The translations under genes and the position numbers were made by a program. Source: Psychrobacillus lasiicapitis (GTDB taxonomy: Bacteria; Bacillota; Bacilli; Bacillales_A; Planococcaceae). Taken from it: a stretch of DNA of 64,000 bases. Shown one piece after another: positions 16,306 through 25,279 of this stretch; the stretch's first letter is position 1; each line of letters begins with the position of its first letter. The stretch covers positions 62,001 to 126,000 of the forward strand of contig NZ_VDGH01000007.1 in assembly GCF_006861795.1 (NCBI RefSeq). The letters are read 5' to 3'. The notes beneath the pieces were generated by a model that was not told the DNA's origin, did no database searches, and saw only the letters and a list, made by a program, of their open reading frames with translations.

Positions 16306-17691
16306 ATGGCAGTTCAAAAGAAGAAGGATTTAGGGGAAAAGTTGAGTCTATTTCATTTAACTTGGCCCATTTTTTTAGAAGTATTTTTATTTATGTTAAT
16401 GGGAATTGCCGATACGTTTATGCTAAGTAGCCTATCAGATGATGCGGTGTCTGGGGTAGGGGCGGCGAATCAGTATATTCATATTGCCATTTTAATATTA
16501 GAAGTAGTAGGAAACGGTGCAGCAATCGTTGTTTCTCAATATTTAGGCTCCAAGCGATTTCTTGAAGCTTCTAAAATTTCTGGTTTGGCGGTTACGTTGA
16601 ATTTAGGAGTTGGAATTGTATTAAGTATAGGATTTATACTGTTTTCTAAAAGTATGATGACGGCAATGAACTTGCAAGGAGACGTTCTCGTTCACGCGCA
16701 TCAATATTTGTCCATTGTCGGAGGTGCCATTTTCCTTCAGGCAGTGATTAATGCATTAGCGGCAGTTATTCGAGTACATGGTTATACGAAACAGACGATG
16801 CTAGTGTCTTTAGGGATGAATATTATTCATGTGGTAGGGAACTATTTGTTGATCTTTGGGAAATTCGGTTTTCCAGAGTTAGGAGTACAAGGGGCAGCTA
16901 TTTCTTCTGTACTAAGTAGAGTGGTTGCATTACTTGTTTTCTTCTGGTTGTTGTATCAAGTAATGGAATACCGTGTGAAAGTACGTTATTATTTCACAAT
17001 ATCCAAAGAGTATATTCGTAAAATCTTACAAATTGGCTTACCTTCTGCTTTTGAACAGATATTGTATCAAGGATGCCAAATTGTATTCCTTTATTATGTA
17101 ACGTATTTAGGAGCAGAATCGTTAGCTGCAAGACAATATGCGGTGAATATATCGATGTTCACTTATTTATTTGCAATAGCAATCGGAATGGGGACGGCAA
17201 TTATTGTCGGAAGACTAGTTGGCGCAAGTGAGAAAGATGAGGCGTATAAGTCGGTATGGAAAAGTGTGAAATGGGCTTTATTATTCACGCTTGTAATGGT
17301 CGCGATTGTTATGATATTCCGAATTCCACTACTAAGCTTGTTTACGAATAACGAACAAGTTATACAAATCGGTGCATCTGTATTAATCCTAAGTATTTTG
17401 CTAGAGACTGGTCGTACAATGAACATTGTAATTATTAACTCATTACGAGCAGCTGGAGACGCTAAATTTCCAGTAGCGATGGGTGCACTATCTATGGTCA
17501 TGATGAGTTTGCCATTAGGATACTTTTTAGTGTTTGTATTGGATTTGGGCTTGCCAGGAATTTGGCTAGCAATAACAGCGGATGAATGGACAAGAGCCAT
17601 CATTATGTATTTTAGATGGAAGGGTAGAAGATGGGAGAAGTTTGCTCTCGTAAAACCGATGGAAGAAAAAGAAAGACCAAGTGAAAGCTAA
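16306..17691 (+). CDS. MATE family efflux transporter
   Basis: 461 aa, twelve TM segments in two homologous halves. Typical motifs: LTWPIFLEVFLFMLMGIADT at the start of the first half, VGNGAAIVVSQYLG and LPSAFEQILYQGCQ opening the second. Exports cationic compounds using a Na+ or H+ gradient; actual substrate unknown. ATG follows GAAGGA at seven bases. The stop codon lies inside the terminator hairpin. Confidence 0.92.
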   Translation: MAVQKKKDLGEKLSLFHLTWPIFLEVFLFMLMGIADTFMLSSLSDDAVSGVGAANQYIHIAILILEVVGNGAAIVVSQYLGSKRFLEASKISGLAVTLNLGVGIVLSIGFILFSKSMMTAMNLQGDVLVHAHQYLSIVGGAIFLQAVINALAAVIRVHGYTKQTMLVSLGMNIIHVVGNYLLIFGKFGFPELGVQGAAISSVLSRVVALLVFFWLLYQVMEYRVKVRYYFTISKEYIRKILQIGLPSAFEQILYQGCQIVFLYYVTYLGAESLAARQYAVNISMFTYLFAIAIGMGTAIIVGRLVGASEKDEAYKSVWKSVKWALLFTLVMVAIVMIFRIPLLSLFTNNEQVIQIGASVLILSILLETGRTMNIVIINSLRAAGDAKFPVAMGALSMVMMSLPLGYFLVFVLDLGLPGIWLAITADEWTRAIIMYFRWKGRRWEKFALVKPMEEKERPSES

Positions 17692-17713
17692 GCATAAGCT
17701 TTCCTTGGTCTTT
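17672..17713. terminator. terminator shared by convergent genes
   Basis: Arms AAAGACCAAG / CTTGGTCTTT with inner GAAAGCT / AGCTTTC and a five-T run on the plus strand. Ends the MATE gene and abuts the stop of the minus-strand aminotransferase. Confidence 0.85.
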
Positions 17714-17717
17714 TTGT

Positions 17718-18908
17718 TCAATTATTCACTAAAGTAGCACAGGTTTCCAAGTTTAATGTTTTCAACTGCTCCACTGCTTTTTTTAGTGTTTCAACATCTT
17801 GTACAAGTGCAAGTCGTACGAAGCCAGCACCTTCGGATCCAAATACTGTACCCGGGACAGTGACGACACCAGTTTGACGAATGACTTCAAAGGCAAATTC
17901 TTTATCATCCATATCATAAGGATATTTAGCCCAAACGAACATACCACCATTAGAAGGTGCTACGGTCCAACCTAAATCCATTATGCCTTGCATTAACACT
18001 TTGTGGCGTTCTGCAAATAATTGACGTAGACGATCTGTGATTTCCTCTGCGTTATTTAATGCCGTAATTCCTGCTTCTTGGATGGGGCTGAAAATACCAA
18101 AGTCCAGATTAGATTTCAATTGCTTCATAATACTGATCATTTCCGCATTCCCTACGAGATAAGCAATACGAGTACCAGCTAAGCTAAAGCTTTTAGATAA
18201 TGAATTAATCTCCATTCCGACTTCCATTGCACCAGGGGTAGTCAAAAAACTGCTTGGTGTATCACCCGAAAAATAAAATTCAGAATAAGCGGCATCATGC
18301 AAGATAATTACATTGTACTTATTTGCAAAAGCGACTACTTTTTCAAAGAAAGCATGATTAGGCATTGCTGGAACAGGATTCCCTGGAAGATTTAATATCA
18401 TCAACTTCGCCTTGTATGCGACTTCCTCAGGGATTGCAGCTAAATCTGGTAAATAGCCGTTCTCTTCCGTTAGATTCATATAGTAGGGAACTGCACCTGC
18501 AAGCTTAATACCAGCATCATATGCAACATATCCAGGGTTTGTTGTGAGCACAATGTCTCCTTCGTTGCAAAATGCAATCGGAAGATGAACAAGTCCTTCT
18601 TGGGACCCCATCGTTTGTAAAATCTCAGTTTGTGGATTTAAAGTAACGTTTACTCGTCGTTTATAATAATTCGCTACTGCTTCATTAAAACGTTTTGTAC
18701 CAGTAAGCATGTAGCCATATGAATGTTCAGAGAAACTTTGTTCAGATAGAACTTTTCTTATTTTTTCATCCGGAGGTAAGTCCGGACTACCTAAACTTAA
18801 ATCGTACACTTCATAACCAGCTGCTTGTTTTGCCGCGGCGGCTGCTTTTAAATCACCGAAAATAGCAGGTTCAAATATGGACATTTTTCTAGATGGTTCG
18901 ATATTCAA
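17718..18908 (-). CDS. class I/II PLP-dependent aminotransferase
   Basis: 396 aa fold-type I aminotransferase. The PLP lysine is Lys239 in NSLSKSFSLAGTR; the substrate/phosphate region is LSLGSPDLPP, and LNLPGNPVPA and HDAAYSEFYF are visible. Close to the LL-diaminopimelate/aspartate-type subgroup, so lysine or general amino acid metabolism is plausible, but substrate cannot be fixed from sequence. ATG at 18908; transcribed alone. Confidence 0.85.
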   Translation of the reverse strand: MNIEPSRKMSIFEPAIFGDLKAAAAAKQAAGYEVYDLSLGSPDLPPDEKIRKVLSEQSFSEHSYGYMLTGTKRFNEAVANYYKRRVNVTLNPQTEILQTMGSQEGLVHLPIAFCNEGDIVLTTNPGYVAYDAGIKLAGAVPYYMNLTEENGYLPDLAAIPEEVAYKAKLMILNLPGNPVPAMPNHAFFEKVVAFANKYNVIILHDAAYSEFYFSGDTPSSFLTTPGAMEVGMEINSLSKSFSLAGTRIAYLVGNAEMISIMKQLKSNLDFGIFSPIQEAGITALNNAEEITDRLRQLFAERHKVLMQGIMDLGWTVAPSNGGMFVWAKYPYDMDDKEFAFEVIRQTGVVTVPGTVFGSEGAGFVRLALVQDVETLKKAVEQLKTLNLETCATLVNN

Positions 18909-19128
18909 TTAAAAGCACTCCTCGCGTAAGAAAATAATTTTATCATTCATTTTATCACAAGTTTCAGCAGTATTGTGAAAAAGTTGAATGTAAATACTAC
19001 CTATTGCGACTATTATGTTAATATAATTTGAAATCAATAGACAAAATTTATAGACGTAAGGGAAGAAAATTTGAAATGGCTGAACGAAGTATATAGGAAG
19101 AAATCAGTTTATCTTCCAATATTAAAAG

Positions 19129-19169
19129 AGCTACTAGCACTCTCAAAAGAGAGAACTAGTAGCTTTTTA
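19129..19169 (+). terminator. orphan terminator-like hairpin
   Basis: Arms AGCTACTAG / CTAGTAGCT, inner CTCTC / GAGAG, followed by TTTTT. No gene precedes it on the plus strand for 1.4 kb, so it may end an unrecognised short RNA or be left over from a lost gene. Confidence 0.55.
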
Positions 19170-19215
19170 GTTGTTGGCTAATTCTATGAAAAGATGTTTA
19201 TCGTTTATCCCGCAT

Positions 19216-19503
19216 TAACGGGCAGTAAGACTCACACTTCAAGATGTAAGAAAAGCGAAAAGATAAGTGGGAGATCAACTGCCCGTAAAAGCCCGATGAA
19301 ATGATCCCAGACTAAGTACGCAACATCGTGTTGCTCCTGCGCAAAGCTCGTCGCAAAATAAAAGAGCGTTTGCAACGTCTGTGTGACCACATCGTGTGAG
19401 ACACAACTAACAATCAGTGGGGGATGACGGGGACTAAAAGCGCGACGTCCATGTCGCAACGTCCCCACTAGCACGTCCTGTGCGTCGAAAAACCCCACTG
19501 ATT
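19216..19503. repeat. palindrome-rich GC-shifted intergenic element
   Basis: About 290 bases of small foldbacks: GCAACATCGTGTTGC, CACATCGTGTG, GCGACGTCCATGTCGC, GCACGTCCTGTGC. Its right portion is enclosed by AATCAGTGGGG (19412) and CCCCACTGATT (19493). Base composition differs from flanks. A reading frame across it on the minus strand is not protein-like. The outer hairpin probably also terminates the GMC oxidoreductase transcript. Confidence 0.5.
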
Positions 19504-19517
19504 GAAGTTTCACTTTA

Positions 19518-21233
19518 TTAGACTAAAGATCCACCATTTTTTAAATATTTTTCAATACCTTCTGCAGCACGGTATGCAAGTGCTCCAACCGTTCCTGTAG
19601 GGTTCATTCCTGAATTATGAGGAAAAGCATTGGCACCAGGTACAAATACATTTTCGCAATCCCACATTTGAAGATAGTTATTTAAAGCACTTGTTTCAGG
19701 GTCCGCGCCCATAATAACTCCACCAGTATTATGAGTAGTTTGATATTTTGTCGTATCCCAATCACCTTGATCTCCAGGTGTGGTAATCATATCTGCTCCC
19801 ATTTCTTCAAGAATCTTCGTAGTTATTTCTCTTATATATTTTTGTTGATTTCGTTCATTATCTTTATAGTTAAATGTCATACGAATTAAAGGATCTCCAA
19901 ATTGATCTTTGTATGTAGGGTCTAGATCAATATAGTTTTCTTTATTTGGCATAACGGAGCCTTGAGATCCTACTGATAAGCTTCGATTAGCCCAAAAGAT
20001 AGACTCATCTTTAAATTCTTTACCCCAGCCTGGTGTTCCTTTAGGCACAGAATTGTTCGAAATAGGACGTTTTCCGTAATGACCAAGTGCAATATTACCA
20101 CCATGAATAAAGTTTAGATCAGTGTGATCAAAGTTATCGCCGTTAAAATCGTCGAGAACTCCTGCAAGTGCACCTGTGCCGGCATATAAATTGAATTCTT
20201 TATCTTTAAAGAAACCAGTAGATGCTGCTGAAGTCATTTGGTAAGCATAGTTCTTTCCGATTACTCCTGTTCCCGTTTCCGGATCATATGGGCGGCCAAG
20301 TTTAGAGTTTAGCAAGATTCTTATGTTGTTAAGAACATAAGCAGATACAACCACAACGTCCGCTTCTTGGATATATTCCTCACCAGTACGTGTATCCACA
20401 TATAAAACTCCAGTAGCTTTACCATTAGTGTGTAGGACTTTACGAACGACGCAGTGAGTTCTTACTTCAAAATTACCTGTTTCTTTTGCTACTGGTAGAA
20501 CTGTTACTACCGGCGATGCTTTTGCCCCATACTCACAGCCAAAGCGCTCACAGAACCCACAATATTGACATGCTCCACGCGAAATCCCATCTGGATTTGT
20601 ATAGCTTTCAGAAAGTGTAGCCGCTGGCGCAATATAAGGATGGTACCCTAAGTTTTTAGAGGCTTCTCTAAACATCTTCATAGAAGGTGTTTCTTTAAGA
20701 GGTGCTGTAGGATACTTAACTTCTGGAACTTCGGGATGTGGATTAGCTTCCCCCGAAATACCAGCCATTGTTTCGAATTTTTCGAAGTACGGTACTAATT
20801 CGTCATATGTGATTCCCCAATCTTGAAGGGGCATGTCTGCTGGTATTTTGTCTTTTCCATAACGTTCTACCGTTTTTGTGTAAATCTCAAAATCATAAGG
20901 GAAAAAGCGATAAGTTAAACCGTTCCAGTGTTCTCCGGAACCACCAACACCATCGCCGATTAAGAAAGAACCGTGCTGACGATAAGGCAATGCTCTTTTA
21001 GAGCGATCATGACGAAGTGTTAATGTTTCTTTTGAAAGATCTTGCATCATTTCGTTTCTTTGCTGATATCTAAGCTCATCGTGAACCATTAAATAGTCTT
21101 CTGTTTTTCTTTCTTTTCCGCGTTCTAAACCTACTACTTTATATCCTTTTCTAGTAAGTTCTGCAGCGATAATGCCACCTGTCCAGCCCACACCTGCCAA
21201 AACTATGTCTGTTTTCGGTAATTTTTTTGCCAT
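19518..21233 (-). CDS. GMC-family oxidoreductase (gluconate 2-dehydrogenase-like flavoprotein)
   Basis: 571 aa FAD enzyme. The N-terminal dinucleotide fold is GVGWTGGIIAAELTRKGYKV, with an acidic residue after beta-2 (LERGKER). Further motifs: GSGEHWNG, CQYCGFCERFGCEYGAK (Cys-rich loop near 240) and the C-terminal HNSGMNPTGTVGALAYRA. It matches the large subunit of membrane-bound gluconate/sorbitol-type dehydrogenases, which oxidise sugars or sugar acids. Downstream (22 bases) of a subunit-3-like Tat protein, its presumed export partner; no cytochrome c subunit is seen nearby. Confidence 0.88.
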   Translation of the reverse strand: MAKKLPKTDIVLAGVGWTGGIIAAELTRKGYKVVGLERGKERKTEDYLMVHDELRYQQRNEMMQDLSKETLTLRHDRSKRALPYRQHGSFLIGDGVGGSGEHWNGLTYRFFPYDFEIYTKTVERYGKDKIPADMPLQDWGITYDELVPYFEKFETMAGISGEANPHPEVPEVKYPTAPLKETPSMKMFREASKNLGYHPYIAPAATLSESYTNPDGISRGACQYCGFCERFGCEYGAKASPVVTVLPVAKETGNFEVRTHCVVRKVLHTNGKATGVLYVDTRTGEEYIQEADVVVVSAYVLNNIRILLNSKLGRPYDPETGTGVIGKNYAYQMTSAASTGFFKDKEFNLYAGTGALAGVLDDFNGDNFDHTDLNFIHGGNIALGHYGKRPISNNSVPKGTPGWGKEFKDESIFWANRSLSVGSQGSVMPNKENYIDLDPTYKDQFGDPLIRMTFNYKDNERNQQKYIREITTKILEEMGADMITTPGDQGDWDTTKYQTTHNTGGVIMGADPETSALNNYLQMWDCENVFVPGANAFPHNSGMNPTGTVGALAYRAAEGIEKYLKNGGSLV

Positions 21234-21254
21234 GATTTATTTGCTTCCTCTCAA

Positions 21255-22031
21255 TTAATGATTGTGTTGTGAATTTAAGCTCATTGGGTCCATTTTTACA
21301 AATTCATCTTTTTCGATGATGTTCGCATAACTCATTTGATGGCCAGGGAAGTTTTTCATTTTCCAGCCTTCCATGTTTTTATTGCCTCCGTAAAGAGGAT
21401 CAGCATATACGCCTTCAATAGTTGCACTTTTTAATAATCTAAAAAAGAAGCCAGATGTTACCGCACCGTTTAAGGGTACTTCGTCTGCTTCAAATGCAGT
21501 TAAAATAGCAATCTGATCGTCTTCATTTAGTGCAGCAAAGTTATTGTCATAATTCTTTTGTGCTTCCGCATTCAATGCCTCGATTCCTAAATTGAAGATT
21601 TGCTGTCTATTTAAATGCGTTTGATGGCCAAACAAAGCAGTTGTTTCTGTCGGGAAGAAAGGTCCAGTCATATATTCTTTTGCATTTAATCCCCAGTTAC
21701 CAGCTAGTTGGTGATCGATGAAATAAGCAACGAGTAATTCTTTGGCACCAGGACCTACATCTGTTTTCGGAAATATTTGTTCTGCTGCCGCTTCGATAGT
21801 ATCGAATTGTACTTTGTCAAAATACATTAATGCCTGATTAAAGTTCACTGCAGTTGCTTCTGAGTGGACATGTGATTCGACCGTTTTAGTTTTTGTAGAA
21901 TCCTTTCCTAATAGACTTCCAAGGGCACCACCTAGAACAACCCCGCCTACTGTCAAGCCCGAATTTTTGATAAACGTACGTCTAGAAGAGCGTTTATCTA
22001 AAATTGGAGTCTTTTTATCTTGTTCTGACAT
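21255..22031 (-). CDS. gluconate 2-dehydrogenase subunit 3-like protein with Tat signal
   Basis: 258 aa. Twin-arginine signal SSRRTFIKNSG (residues about 15-25), followed by a Gly/Leu hydrophobic stretch, directs folded export. The body has family motifs FDTIEAAAEQIFPKTDVGPGA and DPLYGGNKNMEGWK. In known systems this subunit helps the GMC flavoprotein mature and cross the membrane as a hitchhiker, which fits the adjacent GMC gene that has no signal of its own. ATG with AGGAGG upstream. Confidence 0.88.
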   Translation of the reverse strand: MSEQDKKTPILDKRSSRRTFIKNSGLTVGGVVLGGALGSLLGKDSTKTKTVESHVHSEATAVNFNQALMYFDKVQFDTIEAAAEQIFPKTDVGPGAKELLVAYFIDHQLAGNWGLNAKEYMTGPFFPTETTALFGHQTHLNRQQIFNLGIEALNAEAQKNYDNNFAALNEDDQIAILTAFEADEVPLNGAVTSGFFFRLLKSATIEGVYADPLYGGNKNMEGWKMKNFPGHQMSYANIIEKDEFVKMDPMSLNSQHNH

Positions 22032-22111
22032 AATAAAACCTCCTAAATAAAATGAGTAAAAAATCTAACAATTTGTTTATCTAGTTAAATATAAACTTTC
22101 TAAAGTTCTAA

Positions 22112-22369
22112 TTAATGAACAATTGAATGCCAGTTGTAAACGATTGAAAATACAACGGTAAAAACTAATAAAGAGGCAATAAAGTATGTATGTTTTTTTC
22201 CAGTCCAGCAAAAAACTATAATAGCCAGACCAATACCAGATCCTAATAGTGCAAACCAAGGAAAGGGATTGTTATAGAAAAAAAGACATAGTGCAAAATC
22301 GGCTACTATAAATAGTGCAAAAAATACTTGAGTCAGCATTTTCAATTCTTCTCTATTATATTGAGTCAC
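22112..22369 (-). CDS. small membrane protein, unknown function
   Basis: 85 aa from GTG, seven bases after AAAGGAG; the longer frame upstream has no ribosome site. Three predicted TM helices: MLTQVFFALFIVADFALCLF, WFALLGSGIGLAIIVFCW and FIASLLVFTVVFSIVY. No family recognised. Lies 80 bases upstream of the Tat-dependent oxidoreductase pair on the same strand, so it could be co-transcribed, but nothing ties it to that activity. Confidence 0.6.
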   Translation of the reverse strand: MTQYNREELKMLTQVFFALFIVADFALCLFFYNNPFPWFALLGSGIGLAIIVFCWTGKKHTYFIASLLVFTVVFSIVYNWHSIVH

Positions 22370-22748
22370 ATCAAATCTCCTTTCTTCCTGATAAATAATT
22401 GATTTTATTTTACGAAAAAGATATTTTAAGATAACGATACAAAACAACAGAACCTATTCTACTCCTCCTGTTCATAAAATGTCCATACTTTTTTGGAATT
22501 TACTAGAACCTTTTTACTATTCTACTTTTCTGAAAATACCTTATTAATGCTTATATTTCACACTTTAAAAGAAGGGGTTTAATGCTACGAGAATAGTAAT
22601 TATTATTTTTACTTAATAGTGATCCGCCTTTTTTGGATGCGGAATAATTCCTTAAGCCCATGAAAAGATAAGGTACCTACTGTACTAGTGAGGGTATATC
22701 TAGGTTTTTATGGGAAGGAAGAGCAATCATGAAATGGGTTAGGAAGTA

Positions 22749-22776
22749 TTTACAAACTTCGACAAAGGAGTATAAT
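22749..22776 (+). promoter_or_regulatory. SigA promoter of tatA
   Basis: TTTACA, 16-base spacer, TATAAT. Predicts a leader of about 90 bases before tatA. The remainder of the 22448-22873 gap shows no other supported feature. Confidence 0.6.
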
Positions 22777-22873
22777 ATGTAGGTGATACAAAACAACCAT
22801 AATTTATCAAAAAAACAACATTGCACAAAAAGCCAAGTGATTAATATATATTTAGTTATGAGGAGGAAATACT

Positions 22874-23077
22874 ATGCCAAATATCGGCGTACCAGGTTTA
22901 ATAATTATTTTAATAATTGCTTTAATCGTTTTTGGACCAAAAAAATTACCTCAATTAGGTAGAGCAGTGGGACAAACTTTAAAAGAATTTAAAAATTCGA
23001 CGAAAGACATTGTGGATGATGTAGCGGAAGAATTTAAATTAGATGATAATGAAATAGATACAAAAAAGAAAATATAA
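22874..23077 (+). CDS. tatA: twin-arginine translocase TatA/E subunit
   Basis: 67 aa. Short periplasmic start, one TM helix ([13 protein letters not shown]), then the TatA hallmark [15 protein letters not shown] hinge and amphipathic helix, and an acidic/basic tail. TatA oligomers form the pore-like element of the Tat system. ATG follows GAGGAGG. No tatC is adjacent, so TatC must lie elsewhere. Its position beside a Tat-exported oxidoreductase suggests a dedicated pore for that cargo, as with tatAd beside phoD in B. subtilis (inference). Confidence 0.93.
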   Translation: MPNIGVPGLIIILIIALIVFGPKKLPQLGRAVGQTLKEFKNSTKDIVDDVAEEFKLDDNEIDTKKKI

Positions 23078-23080
23078 TAT

Positions 23081-23118
23081 GAAAAGCCAACTATTATTTG
23101 TTAAATAGTTGGCTTTTC
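23081..23118 (+). terminator. terminator of tatA
   Basis: Arms GAAAAGCCAACTATT / AATAGTTGGCTTTTC, eight-base loop, four bases after the tatA stop. A/T tracts also allow it to act for the convergent ribokinase gene. Confidence 0.85.
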
Positions 23119-23178
23119 GCATATTTAGTAAACGCCAAATCAGACTATGGATTGCTGATTTTCTCACTTCTAAAAAAC

Positions 23179-24072
23179 TTAACTTTTTACACGGAAAGAA
23201 GAGGGTATAGCAGGTTGTGCTCCCATTTGGGTAACAACGTATGCGGATAATTTCGATGCATATAAAATACTGTCCTTTATGGAGCTTCTTTGGCATAGTC
23301 CTACAGCTAAAGCACCATTAAAAGCATCCCCAGCACCAGTCGTATCTTTTGCAACCACTTTGTTTGCTTGCACATATCCATGCTCAAAGTGGTTCATGTA
23401 ATAAGCGCCTTTAGCACCTAGGGTTACTACTACTGCTCCTACACCTTTTTGTAGTAGTGAAGAGCAAGCTTGAAACAGTTCTTCTTCCGTTTCTGTTTTC
23501 ATCCCTGTTAGTATTGCTAATTCAGTTTCATTTGGTGTTAGTATAGAGATTTTACTCAATAATGAATCGCTAATTTGTTGAGCGGGAGCAGGATTTAAAA
23601 TAATTGGTACGCCATTTTTGGAAGCAATGTTAGCAGCAGTTTCGACTGCTGACATAGGAATCTCCAATTGTAGCAGAAGGACTTCGCTTGAGACTATTCT
23701 TTCTGCATGTTGCTCTATTTGTTCTGGTGTGACGAGAAAGTTTGCACCTGGAAAAAGAATAATCGAGTTTTCGCCCGAATCTGCCAATTGGATAATTGCT
23801 TGTCCTGTAATACCTACGTTTTGCACTGCGGCAATATTTACACCTTTGTCTTGCAAATTTTGCTTTATCTGCTCACCAAAATCATCTGCACCAACATTGC
23901 CGATGAAGTGAACCATTGCTCCTAGTTGACCCGCAGTTACAGCTTGATTTGCTCCTTTTCCGCCGAAGAACAATTCATGTTTTGTGCTATGTAATGTTTC
24001 ACCAGCTGCTACAATATGTGGCACTAGATAAACAAGGTCGATATTGGTGCTTCCTACGACTGTGATGTTCAT
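23179..24072 (-). CDS. rbsK: ribokinase (left paralogue)
   Basis: 297 aa PfkB-family kinase that phosphorylates ribose to ribose-5-phosphate. Signature 1 GGKGANQAV (residue 37 on); signature 2 DTTGAGDAFNGAL (near 243) with the catalytic Asp. Start ATG at 24072. Closely similar along its whole length to the ribokinase at 33637-34530 (well over 70% identical by eye). Lies 34 bases downstream of a nucleoside hydrolase that would supply its ribose. Unlike the right-hand locus, no transporter genes separate the two. Confidence 0.93.
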   Translation of the reverse strand: MNITVVGSTNIDLVYLVPHIVAAGETLHSTKHELFFGGKGANQAVTAGQLGAMVHFIGNVGADDFGEQIKQNLQDKGVNIAAVQNVGITGQAIIQLADSGENSIILFPGANFLVTPEQIEQHAERIVSSEVLLLQLEIPMSAVETAANIASKNGVPIILNPAPAQQISDSLLSKISILTPNETELAILTGMKTETEEELFQACSSLLQKGVGAVVVTLGAKGAYYMNHFEHGYVQANKVVAKDTTGAGDAFNGALAVGLCQRSSIKDSILYASKLSAYVVTQMGAQPAIPSSFRVKS

Positions 24073-24106
24073 GTTTTTCTATTCCTTTCATGGACTACAA
24101 GGTACT

Positions 24107-25057
24107 TTAATCCGCACTCATTTGTTTTACAGCATGGAAAAATTGCTCCACAAACTTTTCTCTATTGATTGTATGCAATACTTTCATATTATGTGGAAGT
24201 CCAGTTTGTTGCGCATAATCTACAATTGTAGTTCCAGCAGTATATTTTCCTTCTAATTCAACTGCAACGTGACAGTTATCCCCTTCAAAAAGCTCGGGTG
24301 TTAGTACATAAGACACTGCACACAAATCATGTAAGTGTATTTGGTTTTCAAAATTAGGTGCATGAAATGCAGTTTGCTTAGCTGAATGTATGTAAAAGCG
24401 AAGCATTTGACTAACTTTTGAAGCAAAGTCAGAGCCTATTGCTTCCATTTCATTTATCTCTTCTATTGTAACGTATGCTTTATGCGTCACATCCAAACCG
24501 CTCATGACAATTGGAATGCCTGAACGGAAGACAATATCTGCTGCATGTGGATCGACGTATACGTTAAATTCTGCAGTGGGAGACATATTTCCTCCAACAG
24601 CAGCCCCACCCATGTAGGAGATATATTTAATTTTCGATTTTACCTCTGGATGTGCTAATAGTAATGCACCGACATTTGTTAAAGGACCGGTTGCGATAAG
24701 TATTATTTGTTCATTGCTAGATAATAGAGTTTCTTTCATGGCTTCAATTGCTGGACGATTACTTACTTGAATAGTTGGTTCTGGAAATTCGACATTGCCA
24801 AGTCCATTCTCGCCATGCACTTTATCGGCAATTTCAAGCTTGCGGAAAAACGGTTTATCGAGACCTCTTGCAATTTCTATATTTTTTTTCATATAGCTCG
24901 TAAAGGTAAGTGCATTGTGAATCGTTTTTTCTTGTGTTTGGTTGCCTGGCTCTGTTGTGATTAGTTTAATATCTAGTTCCGGATGTGCAAAAGCAAGCGT
25001 TAATGCCATTACGTCATCTATTCCTGGATCACAATCGATAATTACTGGTATTGTCAT
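24107..25057 (-). CDS. inosine-uridine-type nucleoside hydrolase (left paralogue)
   Basis: 316 aa IUNH-family enzyme that splits ribonucleosides into base and ribose. The Ca2+/ribose site DCDPGIDDVMAL is at residues 9-20, ATGPLTNVGAL near 125, FNVYVDPHAADIVF near 170 and HDLCAVSYVL near 245. ATG follows GAGGTG at seven bases. About 85% identical by eye to the protein at 37651-38607. Cooperates with the ribokinase downstream. The region just upstream carries a relic of the LacI regulator that precedes the other copy. Confidence 0.92.
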   Translation of the reverse strand: MTIPVIIDCDPGIDDVMALTLAFAHPELDIKLITTEPGNQTQEKTIHNALTFTSYMKKNIEIARGLDKPFFRKLEIADKVHGENGLGNVEFPEPTIQVSNRPAIEAMKETLLSSNEQIILIATGPLTNVGALLLAHPEVKSKIKYISYMGGAAVGGNMSPTAEFNVYVDPHAADIVFRSGIPIVMSGLDVTHKAYVTIEEINEMEAIGSDFASKVSQMLRFYIHSAKQTAFHAPNFENQIHLHDLCAVSYVLTPELFEGDNCHVAVELEGKYTAGTTIVDYAQQTGLPHNMKVLHTINREKFVEQFFHAVKQMSAD

Positions 25058-25070
25058 TTATCTACACCTC

Positions 25071-25133
25071 TTATTTAAAATGTTCCATGCTTTCACTGAT
25101 TATAGTATGTGCAAAGACTACTTCTTCAGAAAA
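25071..25133 (-). pseudogene. 3' relic of a LacI-family regulator gene
   Basis: The minus strand reads TFSEEVVFAHTIISESMEHFK then stop (shown as 20-residue-scale text: SEEVVFAHTIISES is the core). This aligns with the end of the intact LacI protein, SEGVIFEPTLIIRES, with a one-codon gap, and ends just before the nucleoside hydrolase as the intact gene does. Nothing recognisable of the rest of the gene remains upstream. Confidence 0.7.
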
Positions 25134-25247
25134 TGTGCAATTTAGGTACAACTACAGAGTCAATTGCTAACCTAAATATTTAGAGTATTGCAGGCGATTA
25201 CGTTTGTCAATTTATTTTCTGGTATTTCACGACCATAAAGAAAAACA

Positions 25248-25279
25248 GACCAATTCATTAAGAATTGGTCTTCTTTTTA
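25248..25279. terminator. orphan bidirectional terminator
   Basis: Arms GACCAATTC / GAATTGGTC, five-base loop, TTCTTTTT after it on the plus strand and TGTTTTTC on the minus strand. No adjacent gene ends here. The 25058-25513 gap otherwise holds only the lacI relic and no convincing promoter. Confidence 0.65.

Noticed and set aside
19071-19181. 36-aa frame MKWLNEVYRKK... with GGGAAG upstream
   Set aside because: Runs through the orphan terminator stem and has no family resemblance.
19232-19513. 93-aa minus-strand frame over the palindrome array
   Set aside because: Coded by serial palindromes; resembles spurious proteins predicted from repeats.
22729-22782. 17-codon frame MKWVRKYLQTSTKEYNM before tatA
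   Set aside because: Good ribosome site, but it overlaps the tatA promoter -10 and has no known counterpart.
23707-23925. Plus-strand frames inside ribokinase and hydrolase genes
   Set aside because: Shadows of strong minus-strand genes with complete catalytic motifs.
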